Positions 23,612 to 34,326 of a stretch of 64,000 nt of DNA are shown here, piece after piece. Below the pieces are notes generated by a model. The model saw only the letters and a program-made list of their open reading frames with translations, did no database searches and was not told the origin of the DNA. The position numbers and the translations under genes are program-made. Positions within the stretch are counted from its first letter, which is position 1. Every line of letters starts with the position of its first letter. The DNA lies in the NCBI GenBank assembly GCA_037043015.1, contig CM073321.1:26859510-26923509 (forward strand), given 5' to 3'. Source of the stretch: Bryum argenteum. Taxonomy: Eukaryota > Streptophyta > Bryopsida > Bryales > Bryaceae.

Positions 23612-24049
23612 CTAGTCATAGTTCGAGTCAGTCCCTGTATCACTGCTGCTGCGATCATCAACTGCTGAAGTGAATTCTAAAAAATCCTCCCAAATCGTCT
23701 GTAGTGGCAGTATTTCATACACATTGCAGCTGAAGCACCCCCAATTCTTGCCCGTCATGTCCTTCAGGTAGTCGTCTCCCTTGTTCCGTGCTATACACGC
23801 TGAACACCACGCCTTGTGACAATAATCACAGGGGATCACAAACTCGTCTCCTCCACACCAATTGCATTGCTCATCATCATACTGGACGTTCTTCGTAAAT
23901 ACAACGTCTTCCAACAAAAGTTTGCACGAAATGCAAATTCCAACACCGAGACGCGGATGCTCCATCAAACAAGCACGGATTTTTCTCTCTCCACATGCAG
24001 TGCAGGAATACAAATACAAAGGATCGACATCGGCTGCATGCCCCGCCAT
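23612..24049 (-). CDS. ATRX-type ADD-domain protein carried by element II copy A
   Basis: A 145-residue frame starts MAGHAADVDPLYLYSCTACG. Cysteine pairs are spaced as in an ADD domain: CTAC and CISC form the GATA-like finger (CTACGERKIRACLMEHP, then GVGICISCKLLLE), and CNWC, CDYC, CSAC and CFSC form the PHD-like part (DEQCNWCGGDEFVIPCDYC, then HKAWCSACIARNKG). The pattern DEQC.WC...IPCDYCH is very close to animal and plant ATRX. ADD domains read histone H3 tails unmethylated at Lys4. The C-terminus is short and acidic (SSSDTGTDSNYD). The gene is read away from the small gene at 24557, so both could share one promoter. It is absent from copy B. I see no helicase or methyltransferase attached. 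Confidence 0.8.
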   Translation of the reverse strand: MAGHAADVDPLYLYSCTACGERKIRACLMEHPRLGVGICISCKLLLEDVVFTKNVQYDDEQCNWCGGDEFVIPCDYCHKAWCSACIARNKGDDYLKDMTGKNWGCFSCNVYEILPLQTIWEDFLEFTSAVDDRSSSDTGTDSNYD

Positions 24050-24556
24050 TTTATCGACTTCACCTCTGCAAGACTAACAAACTTCGAATGAGAGATGGCC
24101 CAAAAGTCCGAGCTTTGAGATGCTGGCTATCCTCCCGAACCGTTCTTCTATAACACGAGAGCAAACCGGATTGCCATGATTTTACCTTGAAGGCCCATTC
24201 AACTGCACCTATCCATCGACCCATCAACGGCACCGCCAACAGCACCGGCAGCAGCGGCAGCAGCAGCAGCTTTTTTGCTGGACTGTAAGGCACCGACATT
24301 TCTGCGAATTACAAACCGACACTTCGGCACCGACACGAATTCCCATGACAATCGACCTGATTTTTTCTTACATTTTCACGAGAAATCACCGACATTGCAT
24401 CCTCTTACATTTTCATAAGAAATCTATTCACTTGAGCATCATTTCCTCACATCTGTACCAGCACATCACAATGAGGACCGACATGGCACAACTACATGGG
24501 ACGTTAAAACCGACACTCTGACACTCTGTGTCAAGATATTGGAGGAAGAAGAAATC

Positions 24557-26450
24557 ATGGCGGATCTTGTAGAGAAAGAGGTGGCAGTGGAAGGAGGCAA
24601 TGAGCACGTCGAAGAAGCTTCAGAAAATGTGAGTTCTCAGTCCTCAGAATCAAGTATTTTCGACGAATTTTACAAGGAATTTTACAAGTCGCATGCTCCT
24701 GCTGAAGCAATGAAAACGAGGGCGGAGTTGGAGGTGTGGTACTCCAAGAAATTCCTGGTATGTACTGAACAAAGCTTGTTGCTACATCAGATTGAGTAAA
24801 CCCTAACTTTTGCATTCTGCACCAGATCGATTGTGCACTAAACCTTGTTCAACAGGTATGACATAGAATCCGGTAGGAGAGAAAGTAAACGTCATGAACA
24901 CACTCAAATATGTGAATTCGGGTAGTGCAGGTTGCTGACTCCTCTTCCCTCGGTGCTGTACCTCTTTGTTGTTGCCGATGAGGGCAAAGCGTCGGTGCTT
25001 TCCTTCTTTGCTGTTGCCGATGAGGGTAAAGTCTCGGTGCTGTCCGTCTGTTGTTCCCGATGAGGGCTGCTTTGTGAGTAGGCTCGAAGCAGAGCAGGTT
25101 CAGGGCTTGGATTTGCATGGATGTCTGGACGGAGGCTGCCGTTTTTCCCTTTTATGTGCCCGAATTTGGCTTTTTTTTTCCTCGCTGAACTGCATTTTCT
25201 TCTCCTTCTTCGCTGGACTCGTGATGTATTTCGGGGACTACAGGTGCTGCCTTCTCTTCCCTCGCTATGGCCCATCCGATGAATGCCGATGAAGGCCGAT
25301 GAAGGCTGCTGAGAGCTTCAAGGCGGGCCTGAGGCTGTTTGCAAACTAGTATTCCCCTGCTCAAATGGAAGCTTGATGGCTGGCCATTTCGGTGGCGTGG
25401 ATTTGGTGTGGCACTGGTTGTGGGAAGAGCCGGGAAGCACCCAGACATTCGTGGACGAAAGTCTGGAGGGAGGTGCCCGAATTTGTCATGTTTTTTCTGC
25501 CTTATCTACTTTTTCTTCTTTTTGCTCGCTGGATCTCGTGATGTATTTCGGGGATGCAGGTGCCGCCTTCTCTTCCCTCGCTGTGGCCACCCAACATGAA
25601 TGCCGATGAAGGCCGATGAAGGCTCCTAAGAGCTTCATGGCGGGCCTGAGGCTGTTTGCAAACGGGTATTCCCTTGCTCAAATTCATGCTTGATGGCTGG
25701 CCATTTCGGTGGCGTGGTTTTGGTGTGGTACTGGTTGTGGGAAGAGCCGGGAAGCACCCAGACATTCGTGGACGAAAGTCTGGAGGGAGGTGCCCGAATT
25801 TGTCAATTTTTTCTGCCTTATTTGCATTTTGGCTCTTCATCGCTCGCTGTTGCACATCCTTGTTGTGTCTATGAAGGCACGTGTCTTCTTCATGGCGGGC
25901 CTGAGGTTTTTCGTTACTGCTATTCTCCAGCATGCATCCGAGAAGCTTGATGGCTGGACACAATGGTTGCTGGTCGACGCTTCCTTGGTTTATTTGCTTA
26001 TGCTGGTTTATTTGTGAATGAATTTCTTAAAGTGTGAATGAATTTGCTTAATATTAGTTTTATAACAATGCCTGATTTTTTATTCGGAGTGTTTGATAAT
26101 TGACTTAGCATTGGTTTGGTGTGATTTTGCAGGTTCCAAAAATGCGGAAAAAAATTGAAAGAGAAGAGGAATCTGATGCAGATAGTGACCTTTCCGCATT
26201 GAGAGACAATGTGTTAGCTTACGTGGAGTCTCGTCGATTAAACATATCATTGACTTCGGTTCCGGAAACCCCACCCCCTGCCTCACCTGTCCGTCACACC
26301 TCGCGTGATGTCGTTGATCGGGTTGCACGAGCTGTTAACATGCAAATCAAAAAGAATGAGGCTAAAGCTAGACGTATCGAAGAGAAAGCATTAGCTAGAG
26401 TCAAACCCAGACGTTCTCCGCGACTTGCTAGAAAGTTGCAGTCATCTTGA
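24557..26450 (+). CDS. Element II copy A small charged protein, two exons
   Basis: Exon 1 (24557-24757) encodes MADLVEKEVAVEGG and an acidic 67-residue region ending YSKKFL at a GTATGT donor. Exon 2 (26133-26450) follows a TTTTGCAG acceptor in phase and encodes KIEREEESDADSDLS, a proline-rich link (ETPPPASP) and a basic tail with KARRIEEKALARVKPRRSPR. The product is 172 residues with no recognised domain; the tail could bind nucleic acid or act as a nuclear signal. Copy B has the same two-exon structure, which supports the model. The 1.4-kb intron contains direct repeats. Confidence 0.7.
24900..26010. repeat. Direct repeats in the intron of the small gene, copy A
   Basis: Two units of about 320 bp (from about 25285 and 25605) share GAGCTTCA.GGCGGGCCTGAGG, ATGGCTGGCCATTTCGGTGG and CCAGACATTCGTGGACGAAA. 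Short GTTGCCGATGAGGG repeats precede them. Open frames across the repeats are incidental. Copy B has an expanded version. Confidence 0.75.
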
Positions 26451-26590
26451 TTGTATCGTCGGATGATATGTTGAGTTTATCATACACTTGATTATAAAGC
26501 CGATGTTTTTTATTAATTTTATCGCATTGGTTATTTGACACATTCTTATTCAGTCTGTGGTGTGTTATATTTGGTTTCTGGATTGCTAGA

Positions 26591-29500
26591 TGACCTTAGC
26601 TCAAGTTCGTACCGATTAAGATGACGAATCTAGCCGACAACTTCTTGCTTCTCCACCACTTCGTTCGACTGATGGAGACGTACAATTACATGATAGTGTC
26701 GCAAATGTTGAAAACATTTGCACCGGAGTCCCGGAAGAAAGTCCTTGTGAAAGTGAGCGTCATCCTGAAGCCGTGCACGATCATGATCGACTCGACGCGC
26801 TTTCAAAGGATGAAGATACTCCTTTGCCTGGGAGTGTCAACGTTGGAATCGTTCATATGCCAATGCATCTGCATAACAAGGACCCCGACTGGAGTGCAAA
26901 CGAGATGCGAATGCTTCACAAGAGTGATTCGATTGCAATCATCAACAGGTTACGCTACAAACCTGTTAAGAAATCTCGTATGTTCATTCCACTCTGTCGT
27001 CTCGTTTGTTATCCGAAGGTTCGCCCGATTTCAGAACAAGACGTCAGGAAACTAGAGAATGAATTCAACAAAGGATACCGGGAAGGCGATCGGGTGATGT
27101 ACGTGTCACCCTTTGATAAAAAAGGCCGAGAGAAATTGGTTGATGCTGAAGATGCTGTCTGGACGAATCCTCTATGGAAATCCTTTGTGTTATACAGAGG
27201 AGATTAGCGAAGGCATCTGATGACGCAGAAACGAATTACTACGCCACCGTACCGAAAGGGAAACAAACAGGACCTGGAGTATGGAGTGCCATGGATAATG
27301 CGATCAAAGTAGAGATTAGGGCCATACGTGGCAAAAACTTCGACAAGATGGTCGCTGTGGCCAACAACAAACTTGGGAAAATATTTGCGAAGGAGGTAAA
27401 CACCCCTTTCATGTTTTATATGACTCGTAATCATGTTTTATAACCTGATTCCTACTTATGATCTTCATGTGCAGATTTATTCTCATTAAAGTAAGAACTT
27501 GAAACCCGATATGACAATCGATCGCTTACAAATGGTAGCCACTACCAATGTTCATTGCGATTTCAAGGGTAAGTGGCTCCAATGGTGGAACTCATCGGAC
27601 GAAGTTCAACGTTCTTTTCGCTTCCCAGAAGAACAACCAATGAAAGATAAAACTTTGATGGCATTCCTACATCGCGCTTCTCTATGGGCACAGGTATCTT
27701 AATGTTTCGTTACGTGTTTTCAAACTTAGACTACATATGCTATTTTGATATTTAACATGTTCTCTTTTTTCACAGCTCGAGCATTCACTTCAAAGTGAAT
27801 TGCAAAACCTGATTGACAACGAAAACCTCAACATTGAGTGGTCTACTGTTGTCCTAAAGCCATCTGAGTATGTGGAGAAGTGGAGGTTGCTCTTATGGGA
27901 CAAGGCATTCAACAACTATCTTGGTCCTAATGCCAGCCCAAAGTTCAGCAAAGGCTCAGATCTTCAAAAGATTACCGGGGGCAAAGTTACAATTAAGCGG
28001 CTTTTATTCCGGTAAGTTTCTAGTTTTTTATTCAATATTAATTAAATCGGTACAACTTGTTCAATTTTCACAATGTAATTTGTTTTCTTTTTTGAAGGTA
28101 CTTAAAATAAGAGCTCGTTGCCAAGGGAGCTTTAGCTTCGTTCTCTATTCCAATGGAGTTCGAGGACGTCTCAGTCACAAATGATCCCCGCAGTTTTTTC
28201 TCCTCAGCCCAACAAGAGCGGTTTCCAAACTCTCAATTGTCGACCGGTGGATGGTTCTTTGAGTGCAATGACAACTACGTGCACAAGGAAGAGAAGCATC
28301 TTCTTCAGAATCCCGCTTTAAATCCAGCTGACTCTGCACCGATGGAGATTGACGACGATGACGATGACGACCTATCTATTCTACCAGTCGCGTCTGATCC
28401 AATCTCTTCTCCTTCTTCACCAGTTGCAGTGCCCAAGTCTCGTGCAAACAGGAAGCGACGCAACGCTGTTGCGGAGCCTGTTGTTGCACTTGACGAGGAT
28501 TCCGAAGATATTGCTCGTCGTCAAGAAGACATTGCCGGGCCAGAGGATGCTGATCTGACTCAAGCGTCGGTGGAAGCGACAAACAAGGCAATTCGACGCG
28601 GTGCAAGACTGACTCAACTTTCTGCGGGTGGACTTACAAATGTTGAGTCTCCTCCTCAATCCTTCACCGTTGACCACAACTCCCAACAGTCCCCCCGTCG
28701 CCTCAGCCAGCCGGTATTTGCCAAACGCCCTCTTCCGAAACCCACTCACATTGGTAGCAGCTCGTCGTCTAAAATATCGATGACTCTACCTATGTATCTC
28801 GAGAAGGGGAACATTCGAGATTTGGTCCATCACTCATCGAAGACAGGAAACTGGGATTCGCAAATCCTTGATATCGTTGAGCACATCAAGAAGGTATTAT
28901 TTCATACATTTCTCATTTATAATCTCTCTAATTACGTTTTGTACTTTAGAATCTATTAGCGACTATCTAATTTTTCATTGTCTCCTAGATTGGCAAAGAC
29001 CGTAAGTACCCATGTTTGGCGATGGAGTATCAGCCCAAGCATCCAGGGATTGATCTCATTTTTGCAGATGCTCCCGAGAACTTGCATGTACTGGGTGTGT
29101 CTCCAACAGAAGTTCCATCCTGGAACCGGCGAGACAAAACCTACTTTGAGAGCCTCTTCGTGTTTGCCGCGTATCATTTGACAGACGTTGGAGCCATTCT
29201 TCTGATGCATCCAAAATGTCGTAAAATCGAGCGTACTCTTGATTCTGAGTCGTATAAATATAGTTTTCGTCTGGTTCGAGACTGGTGGGGGTATAATCCC
29301 CTCCCTATGGCCTCTACCGTGCCCAAACCGAAAGAGGTACGGACCAGATTCTAGTTTCCAATTTCATATTACATGATTATTGTCTTCTATGCTTCTATGT
29401 TAACCTATGTATACTTCTGTTTTGTAGACTCACTGCTTCCATATCAAAGTGTATGTTCGGAAAGATTTTTTTCCGAAGTTCCAAACTCGGGAAGTGGCAC

Positions 29501-30287
29501 ACGCATACGCGGATGTGTCAATCGTACCTGATGAGGAAGACCACCTCTGTAACTTTGCAGACAAAGGGACATTGCGTTATCGTCCGGATGGTACGCCATG
29601 GCAAGGCTCACGAGAGAAGGACCCCTCCTTCATTCAATGTTTCGTCGATTGTTTCACAGACGACGGGGGTACAGTCTTCGATTGGAGCGCAAGTATAGGT
29701 AATATTTCCGTAAACTCTACATTAAAATTTGTTTATACAGTTTGCATTTTTAACGTGGGCATCTGATTTTTTAGGTGCATCTGTGATAGCTTGCGCGCGC
29801 TCCAACGGACACCTCATTGCTATGGAGCCAGACGAAGAAATCTTTGATGGTGTTCTAGCAGATTACAAGAATGGTCCTCCCGGTGATGAAGAAAGTGGAG
29901 AATCAATCCCTCCCGCTGATTATGACTCTGACGAACCGGTCGTGAAGAAGCCGCGAAAGTTCATTGGTGCGTAATACCATCTTGTATATTACTTCTAGAT
30001 TTTAAAATACATATTTACAAATCGGTAATATTGACTTTCTTTGTACTTTTAGGATCGCAGGTCTGAAAGAGCGATTGACTCGCAACGCTCATCTCTACAA
30101 GAGCCCTCCATCAAAATTCACCCTACCATCGTAGGCTGAGCGTCTTGCTCAAGAGTTTGTTCAAGCTCCATCTCCCATTTTGACTGACACTCCACGTCGA
30201 CGCTATAGCAATAGTGTGCTTAAGTTTATAGACTTTGAGGCTGATCAATGTGATCAGCACTTTAATGGTACTACACCGTCTGCCTAG
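26591..30287 (+). pseudogene. Element II copy A ParB-methyltransferase-like gene, decayed
   Basis: This copy aligns exon by exon with the intact gene in copy B. Disabling changes are TAA at 26618 (codon 10), a deletion near 27182 that removes the end of exon 1, exon 2 and most of intron 2, TAA at 27487, TAA at 28108 where copy B has CAG, and TAG at 30132. The deletion removes the ParB core. The later exons still show LIFADAPENL, the PDGTPW block and IGASVIACARSNGHLIAMEP. Splice borders are mostly kept. The gene cannot make the full protein. Confidence 0.8.
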
Positions 30288-31099
30288 TTTGTGATTTGCT
30301 TTCTGATAGGTACTGGACATGGTAGCGCCATACATTTGTAGTTCACCATGATCTATTACTTATATTAGTCTCTATATGTGTTTTTCAATATATATGGTTT
30401 TATATTTTTATTTATCGTGATTATTGTTTATAGCTTAACCTACACTATGTGCTTCAAGTATTACTCTAAGTATCTCAATACAATGTAATCTGAGCCATGA
30501 TTGCCTTTAATGGTGATGTCAGCCCTAATTTGATGTAAATTCTTTAACTCCAATTTCAATGCATCTGTGTATCTAAATGTTTAAGTTTAAAACTCAATGC
30601 AGACTAAAAGTTCTAGAAGTTTTTTTTCTTTTTTCCATTGGAGTGATTGAATCTTGCCAATGTTAGTAGGGGCTACAGTCTGGTATTTGTATAGCTCAGG
30701 GTAGCGGCTTTAAGATGCAATGCAACGCTCCAACGAGGCGGAGGAGAATCGAACTCGGACCACTACAATGCCACGTATTGACATATATTTCTGACAAGTG
30801 TAATAGGAAATTGATGACTTCAGCCCTAATTAGTCTCCAAATATTAAAATATATAAATTAAACTTATTGATTACTTAAAGGCAATCCACAAGTGGGGGTT
30901 TAGATTTTGTATATGATTTCAATTGTATTGGTTACACATGATGATGCCAGCCCATAATTTAATTAACTTTTATTTTCTCTTGCAAATGTGGATTATTTAT
31001 GAAATATTGTATGACCTCAACACTATGAAAATAATTGGATTTAGGACCATATCCACGGTTTTGGGTACTATTATGTCTATAAAAAAACAATTTCGAAAT
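30288..31099. other. 3' non-coding part of element II copy A, with tRNA-like B box
   Basis: AT-rich sequence that is also found, inverted, at about 49370-50212 in copy B. It includes GAGTTCGATTCTCC on the minus strand (about 30743-30758), a good match to a pol III B box, next to GTGGCATTGTAGTGG. No complete tRNA fold is visible. It may be the head of an old SINE. Confidence 0.4.
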
Positions 31100-31216
31100 T
31101 TCAGAACCACCCATTCCATGGTAATAGGGCCATTAACTTTCAAATTCATTTCTTCTTACCGCTAAAACTTTACCGCTCACCGCTCACCGCTCAACGCTCA
31201 CACCCGTGGTTTCCCC

Positions 31217-32411
31217 AACACCCTCCTGTTCTTTCGTCAACTATCCCCACCTTAGTTGCTGACACGGTAGTATACTGTCGTCCTGGACTTACACCATTCC
31301 TCAATGTGTTAGACCGTTTCTGCCACATCCACGTTTGGAGTACCCTTCAACCTGAAGTAGTCGACGGTCTCTGCACCTTCCTTTTCTCTAGAACTGTTGC
31401 CGTTCCGCAAATTATATTGGCCTCAAACTCATGCGATGGTCTCTTGCTGAAGAATTATAGGAGGGCCATGTACCCTGGCACGACTAATCCTATCTTACTT
31501 AAATATCCACGTCGACGTCTCTTCTCTAGAAGGGATGCTCATTTCAACGCCCAAAACTTTATTATGGTCGATAGCAATCCGGCGGCTTGAATGGCTGTTC
31601 CTCCACTGAACACTCTCTTTCCTGATCCTTGGGTCCATTCACATCTGGGTCCACCCTCAGACTCTTATCCACTGAAATTAATCCACGAGTTTTGTTTTGC
31701 CGTACATTTGAGAGGTCCGCAGAACTTCCGTCAAGTTATGACTAGTAGACCCTCTCACAATGACTTGTCCAAGGACTCGGAGTTGTACGGCATTATGTCT
31801 CGGAATTTGCCCTATGTGTGGAACCAGCTCCTACTAAATGGAAGAACTATGTCGTGATTACTTTCATTTACGGTATTGGTTAAAATTTGTTTTTTTGCTT
31901 TCTCCTTGACTTAGTATTGTAATGCTTGGTCAGATCATCACCATTTTGTAGTCATGGATTTGTGAATTGCCACTTTCGATTGTTCTAGTGAGTCTACCAT
32001 TAGAATGCCTTTTAAAGATTTAGTGTTTGTTTTTATGATATTCAGGTTTTCAGCGATGGACAACGAAGTGCCTCTCTGGATGATATTCCCCCAATGGGTC
32101 CCTCTACGATGTCAGATCCCTCTTACAATAGTGAGGGGTCGAGGACACTCTCGGAGTTGGAGCGAGGGCGGTACATATATCTTGCTCAAGATGACGCATC
32201 TGTTGTGGACTACACCAAAGACGTCATGGATGATGATGATGATGATGATGATGTCGTTGATAGTTACGTCAATGTACCGAATCAAATTGTGGTTGCTCAC
32301 GCGATAACATCCCGGCTACGACGAGAGGCACCGTGGCACGGATTACCGATACCTCAATTCATTCTACGGACCTGGTGTACCCTGCAATTTAGCTCTCGTG
32401 AAGCTAAATGA
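31217..32411 (+). pseudogene. HAD/NIF (FCP1-like) phosphatase-like gene, 3' part
   Basis: Directly after the right target duplication the frame of 22897-23099 resumes: VVYCRPGLTPFLNVLDRF and HIHVWSTLQPEVVDGL match the NIF pattern RPG..eFL......i.vWT. Later QNFIMVDSNPAA and NTLFPDPW resemble the second Asp motif and its following strand. A single TGA at 31588 interrupts the frame. After an intron, an exon from 32046 (VFSDGQRSASLDDIPPMG) ends at 32411 and includes a poly-Asp run. NIF proteins dephosphorylate Ser/Thr, for example in the RNA polymerase II tail; the activity is not testable here. The gene is disrupted by copy A and by the TGA. Confidence 0.6.
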
Positions 32412-32880
32412 TCCTTTGCGAACTACAATCGCCCGTGTGGGACTATCCTTTGAAGGAGACTATCCCTGAGTTGTTGGAAAGCGTGACAGAAATGAGGCTT
32501 TTGGTGATGCACGTCCACGTAGTACTATTTAGATTTTTTTGGGCTTTACTTTAGGAGGTCTACAATTACACCAATAATTTGTTTTCTGGATTTTTCAATC
32601 AATAAACCTTTCTCCTTTAGTAAATTTATGTTAATCATTGTTTGTATTATGAATGAATTCTTCTTTTTGATTAAGTATAGTTTGTTTATTCATTACTCCG
32701 TCTTTTTATTTTGAGAATATTCTGTTATAATGATAAAACGTGCTTTTTATTTTGAGAATACTTCTCTCTATATTGATAAACTTACATTATTTGGTAATGT
32801 ATTTGGCTTGGTGCAATCTAAGTGCGATTGTATTACTCTAAGCTGTATTTACCATTTTGTGTATATATTCCCATTATAAT
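32412..32880. other. Intergenic, nothing recognised
   Basis: AT-rich sequence downstream of the HAD-like fragment. I see no gene or repeat. Confidence 0.5.
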
Positions 32881-32900
32881 GAATTACGTGTTCAAGGTGT

Positions 32901-32913
32901 CAGCTGGCAGCCG
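32901..32913. repeat. Small palindrome at the 3' end of the element III gene
   Basis: CAGCTGGCAGCCG is one mismatch from the perfect palindrome CGGCTGGCAGCCG at 34314 and shares its core with the hairpin at 35918. Confidence 0.6.
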
Positions 32914-34313
32914 AAAAAAGTGAAGGAGAAGATGCCATATCAGTCCGAGCTTGGTGACGTTACTACCACCCCAAATGTTAATTAAGGTGACCGACTTCAA
33001 AGTGAGAGTAGGCTTAAGAAGCCTATCTAAAGTCTCGTCGTCGACGCTGCGTAATCCCCCATTCCAATCTACAGCACCTTCCGGACAAGCCTGCAACCAG
33101 TCGAGTGGCTTTGCAATTCCAATGTGCTTTCTGAAAGTTGTCCATCGATCAACATTCCTGCGTACTTTTGGGTAAGTGATAGATAGGGTAACAAGCGGCA
33201 AGGATACCAGCACCGACTTCTTGAATCCCGCGCGAATACACAACTTGTAAAATACAGTCTGTGCCGATCAAGCATATTCTTCAATCGTCTTGACGGCAAA
33301 AAGAAGATCTCGTTGCTTCGCACTCGTCATGATCAGCATCTAGACTGGAAATTTAGTCCGACTCGGAGTCGCCTCGTCATCGTTGCTGGCGAGGTTGTCA
33401 TGAGGTAGTCCGACCTTAGAACGTTCCGCGAGCGACCGAAGATCCGCTCTACTAATAGGGACCGGGTCTCCAACCGCACTGTATCCGAAAAAGACCATAA
33501 GAAGTGGGTTCTTGGAAATGGCGGCGTGGCCAACAGCAACGTTGATCTCTTGCACGACATCAGCAATCGTGTCCGCGAACCTCCAATGGAAGTAAGCCTT
33601 CTCAACATCGACCTCCTCCGTTGCGACCTCGACCTTCGTATACGTATTCAAGATTGTGCTAAATAAGGGCGGCGCAACCCCGTTCTTCGACTTGTCCGTC
33701 GTTGGATTCATTGGGTTGACACAACCATTGAGCCACTCATTCCCGTCCGTGTATTTCTTAAGGTCAGTCCCGATGTTGCGCACAACATTGGCCGTGAAAT
33801 GGTGCTCCTTCGCCAACGCGTCCCATCCAGCATTTGGGTATGGCGACGAGCTTGCATCCTTGCACAGAAGCGGATACCTCTTCACCTTGTAAATAAGCTC
33901 GTTCATAATGACCTCATCGAGCTTCTTGTCGCGGCACCAGTCCTGCAGCGTGAGTTTGTCTTTCGTCTTGCTGTTGGACTTGATGCAGACGCGATTCGCA
34001 ATGATCTTTGCTGGAAGCTCTTCAAGATTGCAATCACGGAGTCCGAGTGTCGAGACGAGGTGAGTCTTCGTGATGTTGGAGATGGGGGGCCGCTTGATCA
34101 GTCGGGGCTCTTTTCGGTCGACCCCGATGATCTCACCTGCTTCCCAGACATTGAAAAATTCAAGCCACGTATTCTAGGCCTTGTCTCCGACGAAGACCAA
34201 TGGGAGCTTGCTGGACACCTTCTTGTTCACGAAGTGCACCATGACTTGAGCCTTTGCAGCGTGAAGAACAAGTATAATGGTTCAGAAGTCAGAAAGGCAA
34301 GAAAAAGAACTGT

Positions 34314-34326
34314 CGGCTGGCAGCCG
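34314..34326. repeat. Palindrome CGGCTG-G-CAGCCG in an intron of element III
   Basis: A perfect 13-bp palindrome in the intron just upstream (in gene sense) of the long exon that begins at 34251. Confidence 0.7.

Larger units (their letters stand above)
23100..31216 (+). mobile_element. Element II copy A: TIR element with ADD and ParB-methyltransferase genes
   Basis: The 8117-bp element is flanked by the 10-bp duplication AACACCCTCC. Exactly 13 bases inside each end lies the inverted repeat GTGTGAGCGTTGAGCGGT (23113-23130; reverse complement ending at 31203). On the right it continues into extra GAGCGGT units. The outermost 13 bases do not match between the ends, but the right one (GGGGAAACCAC..) is shared with copy B. 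Contents: an ADD-domain gene (minus), a small charged gene (plus) and a decayed ParB/methyltransferase-like gene (plus). A 9-10 bp duplication resembles MULE insertion. No transposase is recognised inside, so it is either mobilised in trans or uses an unfamiliar enzyme. Confidence 0.8.
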
